DNA of 64,000 nt from Bacillota bacterium (GTDB lineage Bacteria; Bacillota; Desulfotomaculia; Desulfotomaculales; Desulfallaceae), in contig JAEXOR010000033.1 of NCBI GenBank assembly GCA_023439185.1, positions 29,073-93,072 on the forward strand, read 5' to 3'. The position numbers and the translations under genes are program-made. The notes beneath the pieces were generated by a model that saw nothing but the letters and a program-made list of their open reading frames with translations, was not told the DNA's origin and made no database searches. How positions within the stretch are numbered: position 1 is the first letter of the stretch; the number at the start of each line of letters is the position of its first letter. This document shows positions 15,714 to 23,704 of the stretch, piece after piece.

Positions 15714-18700
15714 ACAACTGGAAGCCATCACCAGCCGGGACCGGCGGATTTTAGTGTCCGCGGCGGCCGGCTCGGGCAAAACCAGTGTGTTGGTGGAGCG
15801 GATCGTCAGGCGCGTCACCGACCCCGTCGCTCCGGTGGACGTGGACCGGTTGCTGGTGGTTACCTTTACCAACGGCGCGGCGGCTGAAATGCGCGAGCGC
15901 ATTGGCCGGGCGGTCAACGCCGCCCTGGAGCGCAGCCCCGGTTCGACACACCTGGGCCGGCAGCAGACGCTGCTGCAGCGGGCTTCCATCAGCACCATTC
16001 ACTCATTTTGCCTGGATGTAATCCGCCAGCACTTTTACCGCCTGGAATTGGACCCGGTGTTCAGAGTGATGGACGAAACAGAGGCGGCCATGCTGCAGCT
16101 GGATGTGCTGGATGATGTGCTGGAGCAGTATTACGCCGCGGAAAACGCTGAATTCCTGCGTCTGGCTGATTGCTACGGCGGTTCCAAGGACGACGGCGGA
16201 GTGCAGGAGCTGGTGCTGCAGTTATATAAATTTTCCCGCAGTACACCCCGGCCGGATGCCTGGCTGGCCAAATTGCCCGATGCCTTTGACCTCCCGGAAG
16301 ACGCCGCGTTGGACAATTTGCCCTGGTTCAGGGTTTTAACAACCAGCGTGCGCAACGAAATCGCCGCCGCCCGGAGCATGACCGCGCTGGCCGCGGGAAT
16401 AGCGGCCCGGCCCGGCGGCCCGGCCCCCTACCTGGCCGCCCTGGAAAAGGACCGGGTGTTGCTGGATGAACTGGCCGGGGCCTGTGACGCCGGCTGGGAG
16501 GCGCTTTACCACCGGTTTGGCGGCCTGTCCTTTGCCGGCTTGGCCCGCTGCCGCAAAGAGGAGGCCGATGAAAAACTTGTCCGGTCGGTGAAGAAAACAC
16601 GCGAGGCAATGAAGAAAAAAATTCAGGGGCTGCAAAATAAGTATTTTCACCGCCCGCCGGCCGATCTGCTGGCCGACTTGCGCAGCCTGACCGGTCCGGC
16701 CCAAACCCTGACGGAGTTGGTGCGGCATTTTGCCGACCGCTACCGCCAGGCCAAGCTGGAACGCGCGGTGGTGGACTTTAACGACCTGGAACACTATGCC
16801 CTGGGGATTTTGGCCGAGGACGATTCAACCCGGCCTTCACCGGTGGCGTTGGAACTGCGGCAGCGTTACGCCGAAGTGCTGGTGGACGAATATCAGGACA
16901 TCAACGCCGTGCAGGAGACCATCCTCAACCTGCTTACCGGCGACGGCGGGGACGCTCCGGGCCTGTTCATGGTGGGTGACGTTAAGCAAAGCATCTACCG
17001 TTTCAGGCTGGCCGAACCCGGCCTCTTCCTGGCCAAGTACAACCGGTTTGCCAACGAATCCGGCGCCGGGCGGCTGGTCAACCTGGCCCGGAATTTCCGC
17101 AGCCGGCGCCAGGTGGTGGAAGCTGTTAATTATGTCTTTCGCCAGGTCATGACCCCGGCGGTGGGGGAGATGGAATACGACCGGCGGGCCGAGCTGGCCT
17201 ACGGCGCCGAATACCCTCCCCTGCCCGGAGAAACCGGCGCTGATGTCGAACTGCTTCTGATAGACAATACGCCGGATGATGCTACGGACGGGCGGGAAGA
17301 ACTTTCGGACGAAGTGGAGCAGCGGGAAGAAGGACCCGTGGAGGAGCCCGAAGAGGAACCGGATAACCTGCAGGTGGAAGCCCGTACCGTGGCCCGCCGG
17401 ATCATCGAGCTGGTGGAAAGCGGGCATCCGGTGTGCGGCCATGACGGGGGATATCGCCCGGTGACTTACCGGGACATGGTGGTGCTGATGCGGGCCGCCG
17501 TCGGCCGGGCCAACACCTTTGTGGAAGAGTTTCGCAGGCTGGGCATACCGGCTTACGCCGAGCTGACCACCGGATACTTCGAGGCCACCGAGGTGGAGAC
17601 AATGCTCGCCCTGCTGAGGGTGATCGACAACCCGCGCCAGGACGTGCCCCTGGCGGCGGTGCTGACCTCGGCGGCGGGGGGCTTTGGTTCCGACGATCTG
17701 GCGCGGATCAGGCTGGCCGGCGGGAGCGGCGACTTTTACGACGCCCTGGTGAAGACCGCCCGGGAGGGGGACGGGGAACTGCCCCGCCGCCTGGACAGGT
17801 TTTTACGTCAGTTGGATCGTTGGCGCACTCTGGCCCGCCAGAGCGCTTTGCCGGAGCTGATCTGGGCCTTATACCGGGAAACCGGCTATTACGACTACGT
17901 GGGCGGCCTGCCGGGCGGCAGCCAGCGGCAGGCCAACCTGCGGGCGCTGCACCAGCGGGCCGGACAGTTCGAGGCCACCGCGTACAGGGGTTTGTTCCGC
18001 TTCCTGCGCTTTATCGAGCGGCTGCGCCGGAGCGAGGGCGACATGGGTACGGCCCGGGCCCTGGGCGAGAATGAAAACGTAGTGCGCATTATGAGCATCC
18101 ACAAAAGCAAGGGGCTTGAATTTCCCGTGGTTATAACGGCCGGCCTGGGTAAGAAGTTTAACGCCGCAAATCTGAATAAGAACGTACTGCTGCACCGCGA
18201 TATGGGGCTGGGTTTCCAACTGGTGGACCCGGAAAGACGGGTCGCCTATCCCACCGTGGCCAAACTGGCGGTGCGGGAAAAAATGCGTTCCGAAGAACTG
18301 GCTGAAGAAATGCGGCTGTTTTACGTGGCCATGACCAGGGCTAAAGAGAAGCTGATCCTGGTTGGCGCCGTCTCCAAACTGGAAGATGCCGCCGCCCGGT
18401 GGTGTGCGGCGCTGGGGACGGAGGGCTTCCGGCTGCCGGATTGGTTGGCCGCCCGGGCGGACACTTATCTGGACTGGTTGTGCCCGGCCTTGGCCGGGCA
18501 CCAGGACGGAGCGCCGCTGCGGGAACTGGCCGGCCTGGCGGAAACCGTGCCGGTACCCGCCGGGGAAATCGCGTCACGCTGGGTGGTGCGTTTTACCGGT
18601 GGCAAGGGCGGCGACATGCATGACTCATCGGTTCCGGCGGAGGAATACCGCCGGGCGGTGTCGAAACTGCAGCCGGTGCCCCTGACCGGGCCACGATCAG

Positions 18701-19440
18701 AAGAGGTGGAAGCGCGTTTGGACTGGGTTTATCCTCATCACCGGTCGCATCTCGTGGCGGCCCGGGCGACGGTAACCGCGTTGAAGAGCTTACATAGCGG
18801 TGAAGAGGAAAAAGAGAACAAACGGGAGATATTCCGGGCCGATGCTGCTGTCAAGCCTGCTTTCATTCAGCAGCGCGAGGGGTTGACCGCCGCCGCCCGG
18901 GGTACGGCGCTGCACCTGGTAATGCAGTTGTTGGATCTGAACGGTGATTTGTCGGCGGACGGGATTAAGAACCAGATGGCTCTGATGGCGGAGCGGGAGC
19001 AAGTGCTGCCGGAACAGGCGGCGGCGGTGGAGCCCGAAGCGGTGGCCGAGTTTTTCAGCAGTCCGCTGGGTCGCCGGGTGCTGGCCGGCCGGCGGGTGTA
19101 CCGGGAGCAGCCCTTTACCCTGGCCCTGCCCCTGCGGGATATATATCCGGATGCCGGAGGCGCCGGTGCCGAAGCGGATACCGTACTGGTCCAGGGTATT
19201 ATCGATTGCCTGGTGGAGGAAGAAGGCGGGCTGCTGGTGGTGGACTACAAAACCGATTACTGCACCCCGGAAACCCTGCCGCAGTTGGTGGAGCGGTACC
19301 GGTACCAGGTGGAGCTATATGCCCGGGCGGCGGAGTCCCTTACCGGCTTGCCTGTGACAGACCGGTATTTATACCTGTTTTATCTGCGGGAATATATAAA
19401 GATTGGGAATAATTTAACCTTCCGGTTCGCAAAATATTAA
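15694..19440 (+). CDS. addA: ATP-dependent helicase/nuclease subunit AddA
   Basis: A UvrD/Rep-type 3'-5' helicase with a C-terminal nuclease, 1248 residues. Walker A AAGSGKT is at residues ~25-31, the Walker B region is EVLVDEYQDIN, and helicase motif V/VI segments are MSIHKSKGLEFPVV and LFYVAMTRAKEKL. The nuclease motif is VQGIIDCLVEEEGGLLVVDYKTD near residue 1180-1200. An acidic, low-complexity insert (EQREEGPVEEPEEEPDN) lies near residue 545. The ATG at 15694 follows GGAGGT and gives a 20-bp overlap with addB. A longer in-frame start at 15646 would put the RBS inside the gene. Confidence 0.96.
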   Translation: MAEWTREQLEAITSRDRRILVSAAAGSGKTSVLVERIVRRVTDPVAPVDVDRLLVVTFTNGAAAEMRERIGRAVNAALERSPGSTHLGRQQTLLQRASISTIHSFCLDVIRQHFYRLELDPVFRVMDETEAAMLQLDVLDDVLEQYYAAENAEFLRLADCYGGSKDDGGVQELVLQLYKFSRSTPRPDAWLAKLPDAFDLPEDAALDNLPWFRVLTTSVRNEIAAARSMTALAAGIAARPGGPAPYLAALEKDRVLLDELAGACDAGWEALYHRFGGLSFAGLARCRKEEADEKLVRSVKKTREAMKKKIQGLQNKYFHRPPADLLADLRSLTGPAQTLTELVRHFADRYRQAKLERAVVDFNDLEHYALGILAEDDSTRPSPVALELRQRYAEVLVDEYQDINAVQETILNLLTGDGGDAPGLFMVGDVKQSIYRFRLAEPGLFLAKYNRFANESGAGRLVNLARNFRSRRQVVEAVNYVFRQVMTPAVGEMEYDRRAELAYGAEYPPLPGETGADVELLLIDNTPDDATDGREELSDEVEQREEGPVEEPEEEPDNLQVEARTVARRIIELVESGHPVCGHDGGYRPVTYRDMVVLMRAAVGRANTFVEEFRRLGIPAYAELTTGYFEATEVETMLALLRVIDNPRQDVPLAAVLTSAAGGFGSDDLARIRLAGGSGDFYDALVKTAREGDGELPRRLDRFLRQLDRWRTLARQSALPELIWALYRETGYYDYVGGLPGGSQRQANLRALHQRAGQFEATAYRGLFRFLRFIERLRRSEGDMGTARALGENENVVRIMSIHKSKGLEFPVVITAGLGKKFNAANLNKNVLLHRDMGLGFQLVDPERRVAYPTVAKLAVREKMRSEELAEEMRLFYVAMTRAKEKLILVGAVSKLEDAAARWCAALGTEGFRLPDWLAARADTYLDWLCPALAGHQDGAPLRELAGLAETVPVPAGEIASRWVVRFTGGKGGDMHDSSVPAEEYRRAVSKLQPVPLTGPRSEEVEARLDWVYPHHRSHLVAARATVTALKSLHSGEEEKENKREIFRADAAVKPAFIQQREGLTAAARGTALHLVMQLLDLNGDLSADGIKNQMALMAEREQVLPEQAAAVEPEAVAEFFSSPLGRRVLAGRRVYREQPFTLALPLRDIYPDAGGAGAEADTVLVQGIIDCLVEEEGGLLVVDYKTDYCTPETLPQLVERYRYQVELYARAAESLTGLPVTDRYLYLFYLREYIKIGNNLTFRFAKY

Positions 19441-19456
19441 CCGGGAGGTGTTAAAA

Positions 19457-19717
19457 ATGGAAGTTGAATCCGGATGGCAGGCCTGGAAAAACATGCTGGG
19501 CAAAATTGTCAATGCAGCGGAGTCGGTGGGAATGTCCAATGACCGGGTTAATAACGCGGCCTACCGGGTCGGTGATTTCTTTGCCGGCAATTTTGACCCC
19601 GATAACCGTGAACAAAGAGTGCTGAAAGAACTGTGGGACGAGGCGGACGAGGAACAAAAACAAGTTCTGGCCACTTTAATGGTCCGGGTGGTGGAAAAAA
19701 CCCAACCCCGGCATTAA
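19457..19717 (+). CDS. DUF3243 protein (YmfJ-like)
   Basis: An 86-residue acidic helical protein matching the DUF3243 pattern: W..W...LGK, GMSNDRVNNAAYRVGDFFAG, DPDNREQRVLKELWDEADEE. The ATG at 19457 follows GGGAGG by 8 nt; a GTG at 19448 overlaps the RBS and is rejected. It starts 16 bp after addA and may be read with addBA. The family is widespread in spore-forming Firmicutes and has no known function. Confidence 0.85.
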   Translation: MEVESGWQAWKNMLGKIVNAAESVGMSNDRVNNAAYRVGDFFAGNFDPDNREQRVLKELWDEADEEQKQVLATLMVRVVEKTQPRH

Positions 19718-19760
19718 GTGCGGTAGTACCTGTAGGAGCGCCCTTACGCTTGTTGTTAAA

Positions 19761-19825
19761 GATGCCTGGTGTTAAAAGTTAAAAGCTGCGTTTTTTGCAG
19801 CTTTTAACTTTTAACACCAGGCATC
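19761..19825. repeat. Perfect 29-bp inverted repeat
   Basis: Arms 19761-19789 and 19797-19825 are exact reverse complements; the loop is GTTTTTT. No T-run follows on either strand, so it is not a standard terminator, although it may stop the addBA transcript. The rest of 19718-20193 holds a repeat patch (19727-19750) and the transporter leader. Confidence 0.9.
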
Positions 19826-19980
19826 AAAGCCGACCACTCAGCCTTCAGAGGGGGATTTTTTTGTGATAAAAAATTTTCTTTGCAGGCAGGAAATATTGAA
19901 TCATTGTTGAATTAAATTTGTTGTAGTATGCAGCATGGTGACGGGGTTTTTTGAATTACTATATAAATAGTTGAAATAAA

Positions 19981-20160
19981 TGGTTGAACGGTTGTACGGT
20001 AGGTATAAGGATGCGTTGCTTCCGGCTGTTCGGAAGCCTGTCCCTTTGAAATCAATTCCGCTTACCTGTCATTAATCGGTTATACGCCGGGTCAAGTGGT
20101 ATTTGTATTTTATGGGACGAAAATCGCAGTTATAAACTCCTACGGGAGTTTTTTATTTTT
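19981..20160 (+). promoter_or_regulatory. Possible structured leader of the TRAP-transporter operon, with terminator
   Basis: A 7-bp hairpin GCTTCCG/CGGAAGC (20018-20037) lies inside possible outer pairing of AGGTA..AG with CTTACCT. A compact terminator, AACTCC/GGAGTT plus TTTTTTATTTTTT, is at 20134-20160, 34 bp before dctP. This arrangement suggests conditional termination. No known riboswitch class is recognised. Confidence 0.35.
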
Positions 20161-20193
20161 TATACATACAAATCAGGAGGGGGAAAGAAGAAT

Positions 20194-21249
20194 ATGAGTA
20201 AAAGAATATGTGTGTTGATGCTGGTATTGGCGCTAAGTTTGTTGTTCACCGGTTGTTCATCAAATTCAGCTTCTACCGGCGAGCAGGAACAAAAGCAAAC
20301 AGTGGAACTGAAACTGGCCCATTTCTTCCCGGCCACTCACCCGGCTGAAACAGATCTGGTGCAGCCCTGGGCCAATGCTATTGAGGAAGCTACCGGCGGT
20401 CAGGTGAAAATAACCAGTTACCCCGGTTCAACCCTGCTAAAACCCGAAGCCACCTATGACGGCGTGGTGAACGGGGTCGCCGATATCGGTCTTTCCTGTT
20501 ACGCGTACACCAGGGGGCGCTTCCCGGTACTGGAGGTCTTTGAACTGCCGGGAATCAGCTATGATAACTCCAAAGTAGCCAGCAAAGTAGCCTCGGAAGG
20601 AATTAAGCAGCTCAACCCCGCGGAAATACAGGATACTAAACTGATGATGGTTTTAACCACCGGCTCCGGCGACCTGTTCACCAAAAAACCGGTTAAGGGC
20701 CTTGAAGATTTAAAGGGCATGACCATCAGGGCCACCGGTCTTAGCGCTAAAACCCTTGAAGTGTTGGGCGCCGCTCCGGTGGCCATGGCCCAGTCTGAAT
20801 CTTATGAAGCCATATCCAAAGGGGTTGTGCAGGGGAACCTGGGACCCCAGGAAGTGTTAAAAGGTTGGAAAAACGCCGAAGTAACCGACTATGTAACCGT
20901 CACTCCTTTCTTGTACAATACCGTTTTCTTTGTCACCATGAATATGGATGTGTGGAACTCTCTGTCTTCCGAGGTGCAGCAGGCTATCGAAGAGGTAAAC
21001 GGGAAGTTCTTTGAAGAAGTGGCCATGGGTTTATGGGATAAACAAAATGAAGAGGCTTTAAAGTATGCGGTGGATGAGACCGGCATGGAAGTGATTACCC
21101 TTTCCGACGAGGAGCAAGACCGCTGGATTGAACTTGTCGAGCCCATCCAGGACGAATTTGTGGCCGCCCTGGCCGAAAAAGGCTTGAATGGGCAGGAAGC
21201 CCTGGATCTGGTTAAAGCCCTGGCGGAACAATATAACAACGAGTTTTAA
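20194..21249 (+). CDS. dctP: TRAP transporter solute-binding lipoprotein (DctP family)
   Basis: The extracytoplasmic receptor of a tripartite ATP-independent transporter. It is 351 residues with lipobox LLFTGC (Cys ~21). The DctP fold is seen in LAHFFPATHPAETDLVQPWA near residue 42, GVADIGLSCYAYTRGRFP, and LKGMTIRATGLSAKTLEVLG (the Arg that clamps the substrate carboxylate). The ligand is probably an organic acid. Uncommonly, the receptor is followed at once by both permease subunits in the order P-Q-M. RBS AGGAGGGGG. Confidence 0.93.
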   Translation: MSKRICVLMLVLALSLLFTGCSSNSASTGEQEQKQTVELKLAHFFPATHPAETDLVQPWANAIEEATGGQVKITSYPGSTLLKPEATYDGVVNGVADIGLSCYAYTRGRFPVLEVFELPGISYDNSKVASKVASEGIKQLNPAEIQDTKLMMVLTTGSGDLFTKKPVKGLEDLKGMTIRATGLSAKTLEVLGAAPVAMAQSESYEAISKGVVQGNLGPQEVLKGWKNAEVTDYVTVTPFLYNTVFFVTMNMDVWNSLSSEVQQAIEEVNGKFFEEVAMGLWDKQNEEALKYAVDETGMEVITLSDEEQDRWIELVEPIQDEFVAALAEKGLNGQEALDLVKALAEQYNNEF

Positions 21250-21272
21250 CCTCGGTGGGGAGGTTTTTTGAC

Positions 21273-21770
21273 GTGAGTCAATCGTTTGCCGGCGGTGTAA
21301 ATGCTCTGAGCCGGTGGCTGGACAGGATTGCCGGGCTTTGCCTGGCCGGGACCATGGTTCTGGTGGTGTGCAACATAATTTTGCGGGTAGCTTTTAACAG
21401 ACCCATGGCGGGCGCCGTTGATTATGTCGGTTTTCTTTCCGCCCTGGCTATCAGTCTGGCCCTGGCTTACTGTGCCGTGCAAAACGCCCATATCGCGGTT
21501 GATTTTATACTCGAGAAGTTTCCGTCCCGGGTGCGGGCCGTGGTGGATACGGCAATCAACGCCGTCGGCCTGGTTTTTTGGTGCGTGGTATTTTGGAAAA
21601 TGACGGAATACGGCCGCAGTTTGGCCGCCAACGGAGTCGTCGCGCCGACCACTCAAATGCCGCTCCATCCCTTTGTGTACCTGGTCTCCCTGGGGTTGTT
21701 CGCACTATGCCTGGTAATGCTGGTCCGGTTTACCGACTCTGTAAAAAGGATGACAGTTAATAATGAGTGA
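21273..21770 (+). CDS. dctQ: TRAP transporter small permease subunit (DctQ family)
   Basis: The small four-helix membrane subunit, about 165 residues: helices near 17-37, 45-65, 85-108 and 126-148. The typical segment AVDYVGFLSALAISLALAYCAVQNAHIAVDF is split over the second helix and loop. The GTG at 21273 is 9 nt after GGGAGG; a GTG at 21255 would include the RBS in the coding frame. It overlaps dctM by 8 bp, indicating translational coupling. Confidence 0.9.
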   Translation: MSQSFAGGVNALSRWLDRIAGLCLAGTMVLVVCNIILRVAFNRPMAGAVDYVGFLSALAISLALAYCAVQNAHIAVDFILEKFPSRVRAVVDTAINAVGLVFWCVVFWKMTEYGRSLAANGVVAPTTQMPLHPFVYLVSLGLFALCLVMLVRFTDSVKRMTVNNE

Positions 21771-23073
21771 CAGTATAATTGGCTTTATCGGGATCGCATG
21801 CTTTTTTGTGTTGCTGGTTTTGCGTATGCCCATCGCCTTTGCGATGGCCCTGGTGGGTTTTGCCGGGTTCAGCATTCTGGTGTCGCCCACCGCGGCCTAC
21901 CGCATGGTGTCGGAAGAAATTTATTCAACCTTTACTTCCTACTCCCTGAGCGTGATCGCCATGTTTGTATGGATGGGTTTTTTGGCCTTTTACTCGGGTA
22001 TCGGCACCCGGTTATACGTCTTTGCCTACAAGCTAATCGGGCATTACCCCGGCGGACTGGCCATCGCCACCCAGGCTGCCTGCGCGGTGTTTGGGGCCAT
22101 CTGCGGCTCCAATACGGCGACGGCGGCCACCATGGGCGCCATTGCTCTGCCGGAAATGAAAAAGTACAAATATGATCCGTCCCTGGGCACCGCCAGTGTT
22201 GCCGCCGGGGGTGTGCTGGGCGTGATGATTCCGCCCAGCGTGATTATGATTGTGTACGGCATGTCCACCGAGCAATCGGTGGGGAAACTGTTTATGGCCG
22301 GCATACTGCCGGGGATTATGCTGATGCTGCTTTACATGGCGGCCATCTATCTGCTGGCCGCCCGTAATCCCGCCCTGGCCCCCGCCGGACCGAAATCGGG
22401 ATGGAAGGAAAGGCTTGCCGCCCTGAAAGGGGGGCTTGCAGAAGTATTAATTGTATTTTTGCTGTCCATTGGCGGGCTGTTCGCCGGCTGGTTCACCCCC
22501 ACTGAAGCGGGTGCTGTCGGCGCAGGCGGCGTTTTGGCGGTGGCCGTGCTGGGCAGGCATATCAGCCTGGAGAAGCTGAAATTGTCACTGCTGGATTCAA
22601 CCCGCACCACCGCCATGATTATGCTGATGGTGGCCGGAGCCATCATTTTCGGCCGGTTTATGGCGGTAAGCAGGGTGCCCTTTGAGTTTGCCGACTGGGC
22701 CGGCGCTCTGGCCCTGCCGCCTTTTATGGTGATGGGAATTGTTTTATTTATTTACCTGGTGCTGGGCTGTTTTATCGACGCCCTGGCCCTGGTGCTGCTG
22801 ACCATACCTATTTTTTACCCGGTGGTGGTGGGCACCCTGGGTTACGATCCCATATGGTTCGGGGTGATTATTGTGATGGTGGTGGCCATGGGAGTAATTA
22901 CTCCGCCGGTGGGGATGAACGTTTATATCATCAAGGGCGTGGCCCCGGACATCCCCCTGGAGGTTATTTTCAAAGGCATCTGGCCCTTCCTGGGCGCTTT
23001 GATCGTAGGCCTTGTGTTGCTGATCCTATTCCCTCAAATAGCCACATTTTTACCCAATTTAATGACCAAGTAG
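21763..23073 (+). CDS. dctM: TRAP transporter large permease subunit (DctM family)
   Basis: The transport subunit, 436 residues with about 12 hydrophobic segments, driving sodium- or proton-coupled uptake. Family motifs include GAICGSNTATAATMGAIALP (~110), GVLGVMIPPSVIMIVYG (~148), WFTPTEAGAVGAGG (~244) and GVITPPVGMNVYIIKGVAPD (~380). The last gene of the P-Q-M operon. Downstream is a degenerate GC-rich repeat patch (23095-23125), with no clear terminator. Confidence 0.94.
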   Translation: MSDSIIGFIGIACFFVLLVLRMPIAFAMALVGFAGFSILVSPTAAYRMVSEEIYSTFTSYSLSVIAMFVWMGFLAFYSGIGTRLYVFAYKLIGHYPGGLAIATQAACAVFGAICGSNTATAATMGAIALPEMKKYKYDPSLGTASVAAGGVLGVMIPPSVIMIVYGMSTEQSVGKLFMAGILPGIMLMLLYMAAIYLLAARNPALAPAGPKSGWKERLAALKGGLAEVLIVFLLSIGGLFAGWFTPTEAGAVGAGGVLAVAVLGRHISLEKLKLSLLDSTRTTAMIMLMVAGAIIFGRFMAVSRVPFEFADWAGALALPPFMVMGIVLFIYLVLGCFIDALALVLLTIPIFYPVVVGTLGYDPIWFGVIIVMVVAMGVITPPVGMNVYIIKGVAPDIPLEVIFKGIWPFLGALIVGLVLLILFPQIATFLPNLMTK

Positions 23074-23146
23074 GACGCAAGAAAACGGCGGGTTAGAAGA
23101 CGTAGGGGCGTGCGGGTGCCCGGTATACCTGCGTTGCCGTGTCTTT

Positions 23147-23704
23147 TTATGCCGGTACGACCGGCAGGCCGTCTTCTTCGCGCCGGCGGGAGTCTTCCTC
23201 CACCAGATCGCGAACGCGCCGGTCCGTGAGCATAACCTGCCAGGCCTGTTGTACGATGCTGATAAATCCGGGTTCAAGGGGATGGTGGGCGGTAATCAGG
23301 GGACACCGGTAGGGGAGTTCCAGGGTTTCGTAGATCAGCTGCAGCCTGCCGTCCCGGTGCAGGTGGGGCGTCAGGGGGAAAAAACGGCAGGCCAGGGGGC
23401 GCATTTCCCGGGGGCAGGCGCCGTTGCAGCGCACGAAATAAACCGGCTTCTGCCAGGAAGCCGGAAAATCGTAATCCGCCGGGTCGTGTTCCTCCCAGAT
23501 AAGCCAGTCTTCCCGGCGGGTGAACATGACTTCCTCGCCGGGAAAAAGGTACATGCCCAGGTCTCCGCGCTTGCCGGGCCGGCAGCAGGCGCTGCCGCAC
23601 AATTCACCGCAGTTGTTTTTGAGCGGGGTGGGGGCCGCGGTAATGCCGTACAGAGATTTATAGTCCAATTTGCAGTCTTGCGCTTGCAAACGTTTAAGTA
23701 TCAT
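23147..23704 (-). CDS. Cysteine-rich conserved protein, YkgJ-like
   Basis: A 185-residue cytoplasmic protein with a cluster of cysteines at residues ~32-42 (CGELCGSACCRP), another CPREMRPLACRFFPL at ~98-112 and a further Cys at ~134. This layout resembles the CxxCxxCC proteins of the YkgJ zinc/iron-chelating group, but it is not a clean match. The ATG overlaps the stop of ftsK (ATGA), so the two are translationally coupled, as is often the case for accessory genes. Function is unknown. Confidence 0.65.
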   Translation of the reverse strand: MILKRLQAQDCKLDYKSLYGITAAPTPLKNNCGELCGSACCRPGKRGDLGMYLFPGEEVMFTRREDWLIWEEHDPADYDFPASWQKPVYFVRCNGACPREMRPLACRFFPLTPHLHRDGRLQLIYETLELPYRCPLITAHHPLEPGFISIVQQAWQVMLTDRRVRDLVEEDSRRREEDGLPVVPA

